Notes: generated by a model not told the origin, from the letters alone. A DNA stretch of 64,000 bases from Flavobacterium urocaniciphilum (GCF_900110615.1 NZ_FOEI01000003.1:222049-286048), one strand, 5' to 3'. Shown: positions 7,996 through 16,392, counted from the stretch's first letter. Numbers and translations: made by a program.

Positions 7996-8031
7996 TTCGT
8001 AATTCTGAAATCGTAATTCCCAAATCGTAAA
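7996..8031. repeat. Intergenic repeat family B (TTCGTAATTCTGAAAT...), copy 1
   Basis: The unit TTCGTAATTCTGAAATCG is followed by further TCGTAAT-type units up to the doxX stop. A second copy lies at 8579-8630, so the pair flanks doxX and the MITE-like element. Confidence 0.65.
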
Positions 8032-8034
8032 TTA

Positions 8035-8412
8035 TTATAACCAGTATACTCCTAAAAGGGCTGGAATCAAATAAATTACAATGGTTCTTGCGCCATCGTA
8101 ATCTTTCGCGATGCGTTGTCCGAAAAGTAAAAACAATAAAGTAATACAAGAAACAATACAAGCATAATCGCCAATAATAGTAGCACCACTTTTAATGTTT
8201 TCAGCCATTCCAACAAGAGCTAAAACTCCTGCCACAATTTCTAATGCTAAAACAATTAATAAAGCAAAAGGCACTTGATTTTTTAAAAAGGTTTGTGAAA
8301 AATGACCTTTTAACCAACTTACATTTCCGTTCCAATCGGCAATTTTATCGTAACCGGATTGTAAAAATGTAATGGCTAAAAAAGCTAATAAAATAAGGGC
8401 AAATGGATTCAT
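8035..8412 (-). CDS. DoxX family membrane protein
   Basis: 125 residues with four hydrophobic segments (about 3-20, 48-66, 78-98 and 108-124), the length and topology of the DoxX/DoxD-like family. QSGYDKIADWNGNVSWLKGHF after the first helix is the conserved DoxX loop. Members are inner-membrane proteins, some tied to quinone-linked or thiosulfate oxidation, but most, like this one, have no assigned activity. It is a single minus-strand gene with its own terminator at 7955-7986, flanked by two copies of repeat family B and preceded by a MITE-like element. Confidence 0.85.
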   Translation of the reverse strand: MNPFALILLAFLAITFLQSGYDKIADWNGNVSWLKGHFSQTFLKNQVPFALLIVLALEIVAGVLALVGMAENIKSGATIIGDYACIVSCITLLFLLFGQRIAKDYDGARTIVIYLIPALLGVYWL

Positions 8413-8449
8413 AGTTTATTATTTTTGGTTGTTTTTAAATTTAAATTTT

Positions 8450-8566
8450 GCCACGAATTCTCGAATTTTTCATATTGTCAATATTAAAATTTTAATTCGA
8501 TTTAATTATCGACAAAGTCGATACAAATTATACTTAAATACATTTTATAATTCGTGAATTCGTGGC
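8450..8566. mobile_element. MITE-like element, 117 bp with 18-bp terminal inverted repeats
   Basis: GCCACGAATTCTCGAATT (8450-8467) and AATTCGTGAATTCGTGGC (8549-8566) are inverted copies of each other with 17 of 18 matches. They enclose 81 bp of A+T-rich DNA that contains smaller palindromes (ATCGACAAAGTCGAT). No transposase is encoded. The size and terminal repeats suggest a miniature non-autonomous element or a structured intergenic repeat. Confidence 0.55.
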
Positions 8567-8578
8567 TAATATTTTTTT

Positions 8579-8630
8579 TCGTAATTCTGAAATCCCAAAT
8601 CGTAATTCGTAAATCTCAAATCGTAATTTA
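8579..8630. repeat. Intergenic repeat family B, copy 2
   Basis: TTCGTAATTCTGAAATCCC continues as repeated AAATCGTAATTCGTAAAT-type units and reaches the holB stop codon. It shares TTCGTAATTCTGAAATC with 7996-8031. Confidence 0.65.
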
Positions 8631-9785
8631 CACTTCTTTTTTATGCAACAATCTCGTTAACTTAATCGACAAATCGGTTAAAATAACATTACTGTTTCCG
8701 TTTCGTTCTATATGATAAATAGCGTCTTCTAATTCTTTAAAAATATCCACAATGTTATTTCCATGAATAAAAGGCGCAAATTTTTCCAGTTTAAAATTCT
8801 CAAAATTAGGCTCTAAATACACCAAATCTTTCGTTTGATAATTCAATAACATCGCTTGTCTGAAAAACTGAATGCAAAATTGTAAAAAATTCTTTTGTGT
8901 TTCTCTACCTTCTTTGGCAATAGTGGTACTCCAAGAAATTAAATCGGAAATAACACTCGCATTTCCTCTTGCTTTAAATGCCGCTCGCACCCAATTGATA
9001 AACCACTCTTCAAAAATACTGTCATCGTCGTCTTTATGCAACAAATGCAAAGCTTTATTATAATTTCCTTCGCTTTGATGCGCGATTTTTTTTGCTAAAT
9101 TGGCATCTACTTGATGAACAGAAATTAGTTTTTCCGTGATAACTTGTTCGGGTAAAGCTAAAAAATCAACTACTTGACAACGAGAAATGATTGTTTGTAA
9201 TAAATCATCCACACTTTCCGTAATCAAAATAAAAACGGTTTTTTCAGGCGGTTCTTCTAAAATTTTAAGCAATTTATTGGAAGCCTGATTGTTCATTTTA
9301 TCAGCCATCCAAATGATCATGACTTTATATCCGCCTTCGTAGGCTTTTAAAGATAAATTTCTACTGATTTCTGCCGCTTCTTTAACATTTATTAATCCTT
9401 GTTTTTTCGGAATTTCTAATTTTTTATACCAATCAAATATGCTGGCATAAGGATTTTCAGTTACAAATTCACGCCATTGTGATAAAAAATTCGCACTAAT
9501 AACATTATCTCCTTTTACATCATCTGTAGTGGTAACCGGATATACAAAATGCATATCGGGATGCGATAAATGTTCAAATTTTAAATTACATGCAGCATTT
9601 CCTGTGTTGTTTTCTCCACCAGAATTCTGACACAAAATATATTGCGCATAAGCAATAGCCATTGGCAATGTTCCCGAACCTTCTGGCCCAACGAACAATT
9701 GTGCATGCGGAATTCTTCCGGCATTTGCCGTAGTAATTAAAAAGTTTTTAATGTGGTCTTGACCAAGGATGTCTTTAAAAAGCAT
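8628..9785 (-). CDS. holB: DNA polymerase III subunit delta-prime (clamp-loader ATPase-like subunit)
   Basis: 385 residues from the ATG at 9785. The frame extends 28 codons further upstream, but that stretch runs over promoter sequence, and MLFKDILGQDHIKNFL is the typical start. Delta-prime is the stator of the clamp loader that opens the sliding clamp. The P-loop region reads GPEGSGTLP, lacking the Walker Lys, as expected of the non-hydrolysing delta-prime. The arginine-finger motif IISRCQVVDF (SRC) is present. The gene is transcribed divergently from pgk. A -7 box, TATATTTG, lies only three bases upstream of the start codon, so the mRNA may be leaderless. Confidence 0.93.
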   Translation of the reverse strand: MLFKDILGQDHIKNFLITTANAGRIPHAQLFVGPEGSGTLPMAIAYAQYILCQNSGGENNTGNAACNLKFEHLSHPDMHFVYPVTTTDDVKGDNVISANFLSQWREFVTENPYASIFDWYKKLEIPKKQGLINVKEAAEISRNLSLKAYEGGYKVMIIWMADKMNNQASNKLLKILEEPPEKTVFILITESVDDLLQTIISRCQVVDFLALPEQVITEKLISVHQVDANLAKKIAHQSEGNYNKALHLLHKDDDDSIFEEWFINWVRAAFKARGNASVISDLISWSTTIAKEGRETQKNFLQFCIQFFRQAMLLNYQTKDLVYLEPNFENFKLEKFAPFIHGNNIVDIFKELEDAIYHIERNGNSNVILTDLSIKLTRLLHKKEV

Positions 9786-9788
9786 GAG

Positions 9789-9796
9789 CAAATATA
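9789..9796 (-). promoter_or_regulatory. holB -7 box, TATATTTG
   Basis: The plus-strand CAAATATA reads TATATTTG on the minus strand, a full match to the Bacteroidota -7 consensus TAnnTTTG. Its position, three bases before the ATG, places the transcription start at or near the start codon. No -33 TTG at the usual spacing was found. Confidence 0.55.
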
Positions 9797-9809
9797 AGAG
9801 ATTTTTATC

Positions 9810-9837
9810 TTGGTTTAAAATCAAACTTTTATCTTTG
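9810..9837 (+). promoter_or_regulatory. pgk promoter, TTG-N17-TATCTTTG
   Basis: TTG at 9810-9812 and TATCTTTG at 9830-9837 are 17 bp apart, which fits the Flavobacterium -33/-7 consensus. The leader to the pgk start is about 45 bases. Confidence 0.75.
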
Positions 9838-9887
9838 CAATTCTCTAAAAGTAAAAACAATAACAACAATTTATAAACATAAAATTT

Positions 9888-11075
9888 ATGAAAACTATTT
9901 TCGACATCAATTTTAACAACAAAAAAGCTCTAATCCGTGTAGATTTTAATGTCCCTTTAGATGAAAATTTTAAAGTAACAGATGCGAACCGAATTGAAGC
10001 AGCTAAGCCAACTATTGAAAAGATTTTAAACGATGGTGGTTCGGTAATTTTAATGTCGCATTTAGGAAGACCAAAAGGTAAAGAAGACAAATATTCTCTA
10101 GGTCACATTGTTTATAAAATTGAAGAAGTTTTAGGTAAAAAAGTTCAATTCGCGGCTGATTGTAGAGGTGAAATCGCAACAAATGCAGCGGCTAATTTAC
10201 AAAATGGTGAAATTTTATTATTAGAAAATTTACGTTTTTATGCTGAAGAAGAAGCGGGTGATGTTGGTTTTTCTAAAGAATTAGCCAATTTAGGAGATGT
10301 GTATGTAAACGACGCTTTCGGAACGGCACACAGAGCGCATGCTTCAACAACCATTATTGCAAATGAATTTCCAAATGATAAATGTTTCGGAGCGTTATTA
10401 GCAAAAGAAATTGAAAGCATCAATAAAGTATTAAAAAACTCTGAAAAACCAGTAACAGCAATACTTGGAGGAAGTAAAGTTTCTTCAAAAATTACGATTA
10501 TCGAAAATATTTTAGATAAAGTAGATCACATGATTATTGGTGGTGGAATGACGTTTACATTCATCAAAGCGATGGGTGGAAATATCGGAAATTCTATTTG
10601 TGAAGACGATAAAATGGAATTGGCATTAGACATCATGAAACAAGCTACTGCAAAAGGTGTGAAAATTCACTTGCCAATTGATGTAGTAGCTGCCGATGCG
10701 TTTTCAAATGAGGCAAATACGCAAGTGGTTAATGTTGCAGAAATTCCAGCAGGATGGCAAGGTTTAGATGCTGGTCCGAAAACGTTGGCCGATTTAAAAG
10801 AGGTTGTTCTAAATTCGAAAACGATTTTATGGAACGGACCAATTGGTGTGTTTGAATTACCAGCATTCGCTAACGGAACGATTACTTTAGGTGATTTTAT
10901 TGCAGAATCTACTCAAAACGGTTGTTTCTCATTAGTTGGTGGTGGTGATAGCGTTGCGGCTGTTAAACAATTCGGTTTAGAATCTAAAATGAGTTACGTT
11001 TCAACGGGTGGTGGTGCCATGTTAGAAATGTTAGAAGGAAGAACATTACCAGGAATTGCTGCAATTTTGGAGTAA
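9888..11075 (+). CDS. pgk: Phosphoglycerate kinase
   Basis: 395 residues, full length. It transfers the acyl phosphate of 1,3-bisphosphoglycerate to ADP in glycolysis and is cytosolic. The N-terminal substrate-binding motif RVDFNVPLD, the SHLGRPKG loop, LENLRFY, the hinge region and the C-terminal nucleotide-binding [13 protein letters not shown] are all present. It has its own consensus promoter (9810-9837), which lies in the same short divergent region as the holB -7 box. Confidence 0.99.
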   Translation: MKTIFDINFNNKKALIRVDFNVPLDENFKVTDANRIEAAKPTIEKILNDGGSVILMSHLGRPKGKEDKYSLGHIVYKIEEVLGKKVQFAADCRGEIATNAAANLQNGEILLLENLRFYAEEEAGDVGFSKELANLGDVYVNDAFGTAHRAHASTTIIANEFPNDKCFGALLAKEIESINKVLKNSEKPVTAILGGSKVSSKITIIENILDKVDHMIIGGGMTFTFIKAMGGNIGNSICEDDKMELALDIMKQATAKGVKIHLPIDVVAADAFSNEANTQVVNVAEIPAGWQGLDAGPKTLADLKEVVLNSKTILWNGPIGVFELPAFANGTITLGDFIAESTQNGCFSLVGGGDSVAAVKQFGLESKMSYVSTGGGAMLEMLEGRTLPGIAAILE

Positions 11076-11103
11076 TTTACTAATTTATCATAAGAATATT
11101 ATA

Positions 11104-11781
11104 ATGAAATCCAATAAAAGTTTGGTTTTTAAAACAGGAATAATTTTAGTTATTATTGGAACTGGATTTTCAACGTTTTTGCCAGGTTTATTATATTTTT
11201 ATGGATTGCCTTTTTTTGTTTTCATAATTGGGGTATTTTTAGTTTGGTTTAGTAAAATTAGAATATTATCGAAAATATTATGGTCAATAATTCCAATCTT
11301 ATTTTTTTTCTGTTACCAATTTTTATGGGTTGAATTTCAAAAAGTAGACACAGAATATTTTCTAATACCTAAAAATTATAACGGTAAAGTCCAAATTATC
11401 TATAATTCAAATTGTTGGAGTAAAATTGAATATAAAAACGGAATAAGAATTTATAGAATTCCCAAAAACGGGATATTGTTTACAAGTTCTGAAGATCAAC
11501 AAGGTATTATAAATCAAAAATACTTTTTTGTTGACGAGAAAAATAATAAAAAGGAAATAACCCAATTTGATGTTAGAGATTTTAATGAAGAATGGACTAC
11601 TGAAAAAAATCAAAACGAACCTTCAAGAGATAGCATTGGGATTTTTTTTGCTGGAAGAACTTATTCAGACGGAATGTCTGAGTTTTATGTAACAAATTAC
11701 AAAAAATTAGAGAGTTTCGATTTAAAATACGATCAAAAATTTGACAGTATTAAAATGAAACTTTTAAAGAAATGTCAATAA
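11104..11781 (+). CDS. Hypothetical membrane protein
   Basis: 225 residues from ATG 11104; an upstream ATG at 11056 would overlap the pgk end and is less likely. The N-terminal third has three hydrophobic segments (about residues 8-28, 30-50 and 56-75), followed by a soluble domain of about 145 residues rich in Tyr, Asn and Lys. I recognise no family. It directly follows pgk with no terminator between, so it may be co-transcribed. It is more A+T-rich than its neighbours, as in lineage-specific or recently gained genes. Confidence 0.7.
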   Translation: MKSNKSLVFKTGIILVIIGTGFSTFLPGLLYFYGLPFFVFIIGVFLVWFSKIRILSKILWSIIPILFFFCYQFLWVEFQKVDTEYFLIPKNYNGKVQIIYNSNCWSKIEYKNGIRIYRIPKNGILFTSSEDQQGIINQKYFFVDEKNNKKEITQFDVRDFNEEWTTEKNQNEPSRDSIGIFFAGRTYSDGMSEFYVTNYKKLESFDLKYDQKFDSIKMKLLKKCQ

Positions 11782-11893
11782 AACAAAACAATATAAAATT
11801 GATTTTTAGGTTTAATTAGGGATTATTTTTTACTACTTATTCATCGACAAAAGTCAAAAAAAAACGTTAAAATGAAAATTTTATCGTTAAATG

Positions 11894-11925
11894 TTGGGAT
11901 TGGTACAATAAAAAAAATATATTTG
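11894..11925 (+). promoter_or_regulatory. Promoter of the lytic transglycosylase gene
   Basis: TATATTTG (11918-11925) matches TAnnTTTG. TTG at 11894-11896 is 21 bp upstream, and a second TTG at 11900-11902 is 15 bp upstream. Confidence 0.65.
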
Positions 11926-12002
11926 CGTTTTTACAAGTAATTGTGAATTAATGATTTAGATGAAACTCTCTTGTTTTTACAGGAGAAAAAAATATATAAA
12001 GA

Positions 12003-13703
12003 ATGAAGAAATTTGTAGTACTAGCTTTTGGGTTTTTCTTGTCGAACGGAATGTTTGCGCAAGAAAAGCAAGAGATTACACCGACCCTTTTTACTCCCAA
12101 AGTAACGTATTTGGATTCGCTTAAAGCCACTTTTAAAAATCATGAAACAAGTACATGTATTGATGAAAGATGGTTGAAAGAAATTTCAGATGCAACATTG
12201 TCAAATGAAATGTTTTTTGATATTGAAAACATGAACATTGACGAAAAAGTAGCGTATGATTTAGATACGGAATTACTAAAGAAACGTTTACACAAATTAG
12301 ATGTGCAATCGCCTTTCATTATTGAGTACAATCCGGCTTTAGAAAACGTAATTAAGTCGTTCTTAAAAAACAGATCTAAAAGTTTTGAAAGACAAATGGC
12401 GTTAGCTGAATATTACTTTCCTTTATTTGAAGAAAAGTTATCTAAATTCAACTTACCATTAGAAATTAAGTATTTAGCAATTGTTGAATCTGCTTTACAA
12501 CCTAAAGCAAAATCAAGAGTAGGTGCTGGTGGATTATGGCAATTTATGCCTGCTACTGGTAAACAATACAAATTGAACATTACCACTTATGTGGATGAGC
12601 GTCATGATCCAATAAAATCAACAGAAGCAGCTTGCCAATACATGATTAACATGTATGAAATTTTTGGAGATTGGAGTTTGGTTTTAGCGTCTTATAATTG
12701 CGGACCAGGAAACGTTTCTAAAGCAATTAGACGTTCAGGTGGTAAAACAGATTATTGGGAAATTAGAAAATATTTACCAAAAGAAACAGCGAATTATGTT
12801 CCTGCGTTTTTAGCAACGATGTACATTTATGAGTTCAAAAAAGAACACGGATTAGTACCGCATAAAGCGCAAATGACGTATTTTGAAACGGATACGGTAA
12901 TGGTTAAACATGCTATGACCTTTAAACAATTATCGGATTTATTAGATATTTCGGAAGAACAATTAGAGTATTTAAATCCGATTTACAAATCGAAATACAT
13001 TCCATCAATTGATAACGAATATTTCTATTTACGTTTACCTAAAAACAAAATTGGAATTTTTGTATCGAATGAAGAAAAAATTTATGGATACTTGGTGTAT
13101 TTAGAGCAAGAGAAAATCAGAAATCTTCAATTAGCGCAAATTAGAAAACGCGATAGTATTGCCAAACAAGATTCTATTGCAGTAGCTTCTAATTCGAAAT
13201 TCAAAGTAGATGAAAATGTTGAATACGAAGAAGTAATTAAAAAGCGTACAAAAGAAGTGGTTAGCAAAAACTATTATAAAGTTAAAAAAGGCGAAACACT
13301 TAGTGAAATTGCAGATAAAAACAATGTTAGCATTACCAATTTACGTCAGTGGAATAAAATCAAAGGAAGTAATATTAACGCCGGTCAGAGTTTAGTAATT
13401 CAAACTACGAAAAAAGTCACGGTTAACGAAGTGGTCAAAAAGCCGAAACCGAAAACGGAAATCGTAGAACCACAGGTTGAAGATGCAGTTGCAGAAAACA
13501 CAACAAAACCTGCTGAAAATAAATATTCTGATGCAAAAAGTAAATTAGAAGTAAAAGAAGATTATTATATCGTACAAAAAGGAGATTCAATCTTTTCAAT
13601 AACTAGAAAGTTTCCAAATTTAACAGCAGACGATTTAAAAAAGAAAAACGATTTAAAATCGGATAACATACAACCAGGAATGAAATTAAAAATTCAAGGT
13701 TAA
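12003..13703 (+). CDS. MltD-like lytic transglycosylase with two LysM domains
   Basis: 566 residues. A signal peptide ends at MFAQ (about residue 20). An SLT-type catalytic domain spans about 140-270, with the catalytic Glu at about 162 in AIVESALQP and the GAGGLWQFMPATG motif after it. Two LysM peptidoglycan-binding domains are at about 422-466 and 521-565, joined by a Lys/Pro/Glu-rich linker. It cleaves the MurNAc-GlcNAc bond to form 1,6-anhydro ends in the periplasm; this is the MltD architecture. It has its own promoter upstream and a strong terminator downstream. Confidence 0.93.
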   Translation: MKKFVVLAFGFFLSNGMFAQEKQEITPTLFTPKVTYLDSLKATFKNHETSTCIDERWLKEISDATLSNEMFFDIENMNIDEKVAYDLDTELLKKRLHKLDVQSPFIIEYNPALENVIKSFLKNRSKSFERQMALAEYYFPLFEEKLSKFNLPLEIKYLAIVESALQPKAKSRVGAGGLWQFMPATGKQYKLNITTYVDERHDPIKSTEAACQYMINMYEIFGDWSLVLASYNCGPGNVSKAIRRSGGKTDYWEIRKYLPKETANYVPAFLATMYIYEFKKEHGLVPHKAQMTYFETDTVMVKHAMTFKQLSDLLDISEEQLEYLNPIYKSKYIPSIDNEYFYLRLPKNKIGIFVSNEEKIYGYLVYLEQEKIRNLQLAQIRKRDSIAKQDSIAVASNSKFKVDENVEYEEVIKKRTKEVVSKNYYKVKKGETLSEIADKNNVSITNLRQWNKIKGSNINAGQSLVIQTTKKVTVNEVVKKPKPKTEIVEPQVEDAVAENTTKPAENKYSDAKSKLEVKEDYYIVQKGDSIFSITRKFPNLTADDLKKKNDLKSDNIQPGMKLKIQG

Positions 13704-13721
13704 TACCAAAACAAGTTCTTA

Positions 13722-13757
13722 AAAACCACAATATTCAGATAAATATTGTGGTTTTTT
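13722..13757 (+). terminator. Terminator after the lytic transglycosylase
   Basis: AAAACCACAATATT (13722-13735) pairs with AATATTGTGGTTTT (13742-13755) around a six-base loop and is followed by Ts. Confidence 0.88.
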
Positions 13758-13779
13758 GTTTTAAATTAGCCACACAAAA

Positions 13780-14763
13780 ATGCAGCACTTGAAAAAAATA
13801 CTTTTAATACTTTGCTCTTTCCTCCTACTTTCTTGTTTTGAAAAAGAACATGAAAAAAAAGATGTGGTGGCTAAAAACCCTTATGTCAATCAAAATTCGG
13901 TTACGGTTTTAATTTCTAACTCACTTTGGGAAGGAAAAGTGGGTGAAAAAATTAGAGAAAAATTCGCTGCCCCAATTGTAGGATTACATGAATGTGAATC
14001 GCTGTTTGTTTTGATGCCTGTCCATGGTGCTTTAACTACTGAAGCAAAAGCATCGCGAAACATTTTAGTTCTTTCTAAAAAAGAGCAATCTGAAACAAAA
14101 TTCGAAAAAGATAAATATATCAAAAACCAAAAGATATATACCATTGAAGGCGAAAATGAAGAAATGATTTTAAAACAGCTTCAACTTTCTTATAAAGAAA
14201 TTATGAAAACGTTTTACGAATCGGAAATTCAATTATTATTACAAAAATCGACAACCAATAAGAAATTACAACAACAGGTAAAAAAGCAATTTTTAGTTGA
14301 TATTCAAATCCCAAAAGAATATAGCAAAGGATTACAAGGCGATAATTTTTTATGGTTGCGAAAAGAAATTGGTTCAGGTTATAATAATTTACTGATTTAT
14401 ACAGCGAGTTTTTCTGCCATTTATAATAAAAACGCAGTAGTTACCAATAGTTTGTTTATTAGAAATCAGGTTTCTAAAAAATATGTTTTAGGGAAAACCA
14501 AAGGCAGTTATATGGTTGCTGAACCAGCATATTATCCAAATTTTGAAACTACAAAAATTCATAATAATTTGGCTTATGAAATGCGCGGAAGTTGGGAATT
14601 TCATAATGATTTCATGACCGGACCGTATATTAATTTTGCCATAAAAGACAACAAACGCAAAAGATTTATTATTATTGATGGATTTGCTTTTAATCCGGTT
14701 CATTCTAAAAAAGAATTGCTGTTTGAAATGGAAGCGATAATTAAATCAACTAAAATTTTATAA
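13780..14763 (+). CDS. DUF4837 family lipoprotein
   Basis: 327 residues. The lipoprotein signal peptide ends at LLLSCF (Cys about residue 19). The body matches my recollection of DUF4837, a Bacteroidota-only family of unknown role, with features such as LWLRKEIGSGYNNLLIYTA in the middle and YEMRGSWEFHNDFMTGPYI towards the C-terminus. It should sit in the periplasm, anchored to the inner or outer membrane. Its neighbour is a peptidoglycan transglycosylase, but a terminator separates them, so a shared function is only a guess. Confidence 0.8.
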   Translation: MQHLKKILLILCSFLLLSCFEKEHEKKDVVAKNPYVNQNSVTVLISNSLWEGKVGEKIREKFAAPIVGLHECESLFVLMPVHGALTTEAKASRNILVLSKKEQSETKFEKDKYIKNQKIYTIEGENEEMILKQLQLSYKEIMKTFYESEIQLLLQKSTTNKKLQQQVKKQFLVDIQIPKEYSKGLQGDNFLWLRKEIGSGYNNLLIYTASFSAIYNKNAVVTNSLFIRNQVSKKYVLGKTKGSYMVAEPAYYPNFETTKIHNNLAYEMRGSWEFHNDFMTGPYINFAIKDNKRKRFIIIDGFAFNPVHSKKELLFEMEAIIKSTKIL

Positions 14764-14785
14764 ACAAGAGCAGTAAGCAATTTTT

Positions 14786-14810
14786 AGATTGCTTCGTGCC
14801 TCGCAATGAC
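14786..14810. repeat. Interspersed repeat family C (AGATTGCTTCGT..CTCGCAATGAC), copy 1
   Basis: AGATTGCTTCGTGCC followed by TCGCAATGAC forms an imperfect palindrome (ATTGC...GCAAT) a few bases before the next start codon. A second copy is at 60473-60497. I recall similar TCATTGCGAGG..CGAAGCAATCT elements in unrelated bacterial genomes. Confidence 0.7.
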
Positions 14811-14816
14811 TAAATC

Positions 14817-15260
14817 ATGATAGAATTCAAAATAAAGCGATTTAACGAACTTTCTACAACCGAACTATATCAAATACTACAATTACGATCGGAAGTGTTT
14901 GTAGTGGAACAAAATTGCGTTTATCAAGACATTGACGGGAAAGATGAGAAAGCCATTCACGTTTTAGGTTACTATGAAGGTGTTTTAGCCGCTTATTCTC
15001 GATTATTTAAACCGAATGATTATTTTGCCGAAAGTTCAATCGGGCGTGTAATTGTTAAAGCTTCGCACCGTGATAAAAAATTAGGACACGACTTAATGCG
15101 TACTTCAATTGAAGCCATCCAAAATTTATTTCAAGTAACAAACATTACCATTTCAGCACAATTGTATTTGCAGAAATTTTATGAAAGTCATGGTTTTGTA
15201 ACCGTTGGTGAAAGTTACTTAGAAGACGATATTCCGCATATAGAAATGCGAAAATCTTAA
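14817..15260 (+). CDS. ElaA-like GNAT family N-acetyltransferase
   Basis: 147 residues, one GNAT domain. LRSEVFVVEQNCVYQDIDGKD near the N-terminus is diagnostic of the ElaA (COG2153) subfamily. The acetyl-CoA loop region reads GRVIVKASHRDKKLGHDLM, and the SAQLYLQKFYESHGF strand-helix near the C-terminus is typical of GNAT proteins. It should use acetyl-CoA to acylate a small amine; the substrate is unknown. The start follows a family C repeat by six bases. The stop overlaps the stop of the convergent minus-strand gene by four bases. Confidence 0.9.
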   Translation: MIEFKIKRFNELSTTELYQILQLRSEVFVVEQNCVYQDIDGKDEKAIHVLGYYEGVLAAYSRLFKPNDYFAESSIGRVIVKASHRDKKLGHDLMRTSIEAIQNLFQVTNITISAQLYLQKFYESHGFVTVGESYLEDDIPHIEMRKS

Positions 15261-15457
15261 TGTTTGTGATGATCAAATAACGAGTAGATTTTATAGAATA
15301 ACATAAAAAGAAAAATCAGAAATAAACCGATAGTAATATAAAACGCATCATTTATTCCTTTGATTTTGAAGTAACAAACAAGCAAATATAAAACGGTTGG
15401 CAACACGCTCCATTTTAGGATAATTCTTTCGGTTTTTCTGATCTTAAAATTAAACAT
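15257..15457 (-). CDS. Small two-helix membrane protein
   Basis: 66 residues: a basic N-terminus (KIRKTER), two hydrophobic segments (about 14-30 and 38-60) and a His-rich tail, FDHHKH. It is not recognised as a named family. Evidence that it is real: it fills the gap exactly between convergent genes, has plausible membrane topology, and a -7 box TAATTTTG lies on its strand about 20 bases before the start. A membrane protein of unknown role is the most that can be said. Confidence 0.65.
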   Translation of the reverse strand: MFNFKIRKTERIILKWSVLPTVLYLLVCYFKIKGINDAFYITIGLFLIFLFMLFYKIYSLFDHHKH

Positions 15458-15477
15458 AATCTAAAAGTATTTATACT

Positions 15478-15485
15478 CAAAATTA
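15478..15485 (-). promoter_or_regulatory. -7 box of the small membrane protein gene
   Basis: The minus strand reads TAATTTTG, a match to TAnnTTTG, 20 bases upstream of the ATG at 15457. No clear -33 element was seen. Confidence 0.5.
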
Positions 15486-15530
15486 GTACAAATTCAAATT
15501 TCCATTTTACGGAAAATCCGTAAATTCCAT

Positions 15531-15565
15531 AAAAAAAGGGTTCAATTTTTTGAACCCTTTTTTTT
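15531..15565. terminator. Bidirectional-looking terminator downstream of the OmpA gene
   Basis: GGGTTCAA (15538-15545) and TTGAACCC (15550-15557) form a stem with A and T runs outside. On the minus strand it ends the OmpA-family transcript. Confidence 0.85.
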
Positions 15566-16391
15566 ATTTATCAATCTTCGTAATCACCAATTCTACTCTT
15601 CTGTCTAATTGCACGTCTTTTCCTAAAGGTTGCGTATTTCCATAACCTTTAAACGTCATGCGGACTTTACTAATTCCACGACTCATTAAGTAACGATATA
15701 CTCTTTCGGCACGATTTTTAGATAATTCACGTTTTTTGGTGTCTTTGTCAATTGCTTCTTTATGGAAGGTTGGAGTACAACACACATGACCTTGTATTTC
15801 CACATGAATTTTAGGATATCTTTTCAATAGAACTGTAATTTTATCCAATTCTTTTTTTGCACTTTCTTTCAATTTACTGCTTCCTGCATCGAAAAGTAAT
15901 TTGTCTAAATACACACGATCGCCTTCTTGTGCATTTTTACGAATGGTAGAATATAAACCCGGAATATTTAATTCTTCTATAACCAAAGGTTTAAAGTTTA
16001 GTACCACATCTACCCTACGGTTTTTAGAACGCGCTTCCGGAACGTTAGTTTCCAAATCTTCATCGATCATTACCTTACCTTTACCTTCAATTTTTACGAT
16101 GATTTTATACTTCACCCCTTTTTTCACCAACATGTTTTTAACACTGTTAGCTCTGTCTTGCGATAATTTATAATTGTAATCAACTTTTCCTACATCATCA
16201 CAATAACCATAGATAGAAACACTTTCTAAACGAGTAGTATCGATTAAACTTAAAAAATGAACAACCGCATCCGATTGTAATTGTTTGATTTCACGAACAT
16301 CCGTATCAAAATAAATAGAATGTACGGTTTCTTCTTGTGAGAAGCCTAAAAATGTGGAAAGGAATACTAGGGCAAATAATACTTTTTTCAT
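15564..16391 (-). CDS. Tandem OmpA-domain cell-envelope protein
   Basis: 275 residues. A signal peptide ends at FLGFSQ. Two OmpA-like peptidoglycan-binding domains follow, about 25-135 (SIYFDTD ... SKNRRVDVVL) and 160-272 (LLFDAGSSKLKESA ... LDRRVELVITK). There is no beta barrel, so it is probably a periplasmic or lipid-independent cell-wall-binding protein. The second domain has an insertion with two adjacent Cys (GHVCCTPTFHKE). It lies one base after the S41 peptidase stop and is the last gene of the rnpA-S41-OmpA run, ending at the terminator at 15531-15565. Confidence 0.88.
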   Translation of the reverse strand: MKKVLFALVFLSTFLGFSQEETVHSIYFDTDVREIKQLQSDAVVHFLSLIDTTRLESVSIYGYCDDVGKVDYNYKLSQDRANSVKNMLVKKGVKYKIIVKIEGKGKVMIDEDLETNVPEARSKNRRVDVVLNFKPLVIEELNIPGLYSTIRKNAQEGDRVYLDKLLFDAGSSKLKESAKKELDKITVLLKRYPKIHVEIQGHVCCTPTFHKEAIDKDTKKRELSKNRAERVYRYLMSRGISKVRMTFKGYGNTQPLGKDVQLDRRVELVITKIDK

Positions 16392-16392
16392 C

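Noticed and set aside
8372..8557. Plus-strand frame of 61 codons
   Set aside because: It overlaps the doxX start on the other strand and the MITE-like element, and its translation looks random.
9786..9869. Upstream extension of holB by 28 codons
   Set aside because: This leader overlaps the holB and pgk promoter elements and is not of delta-prime type; the ATG at 9785 begins the conserved sequence.
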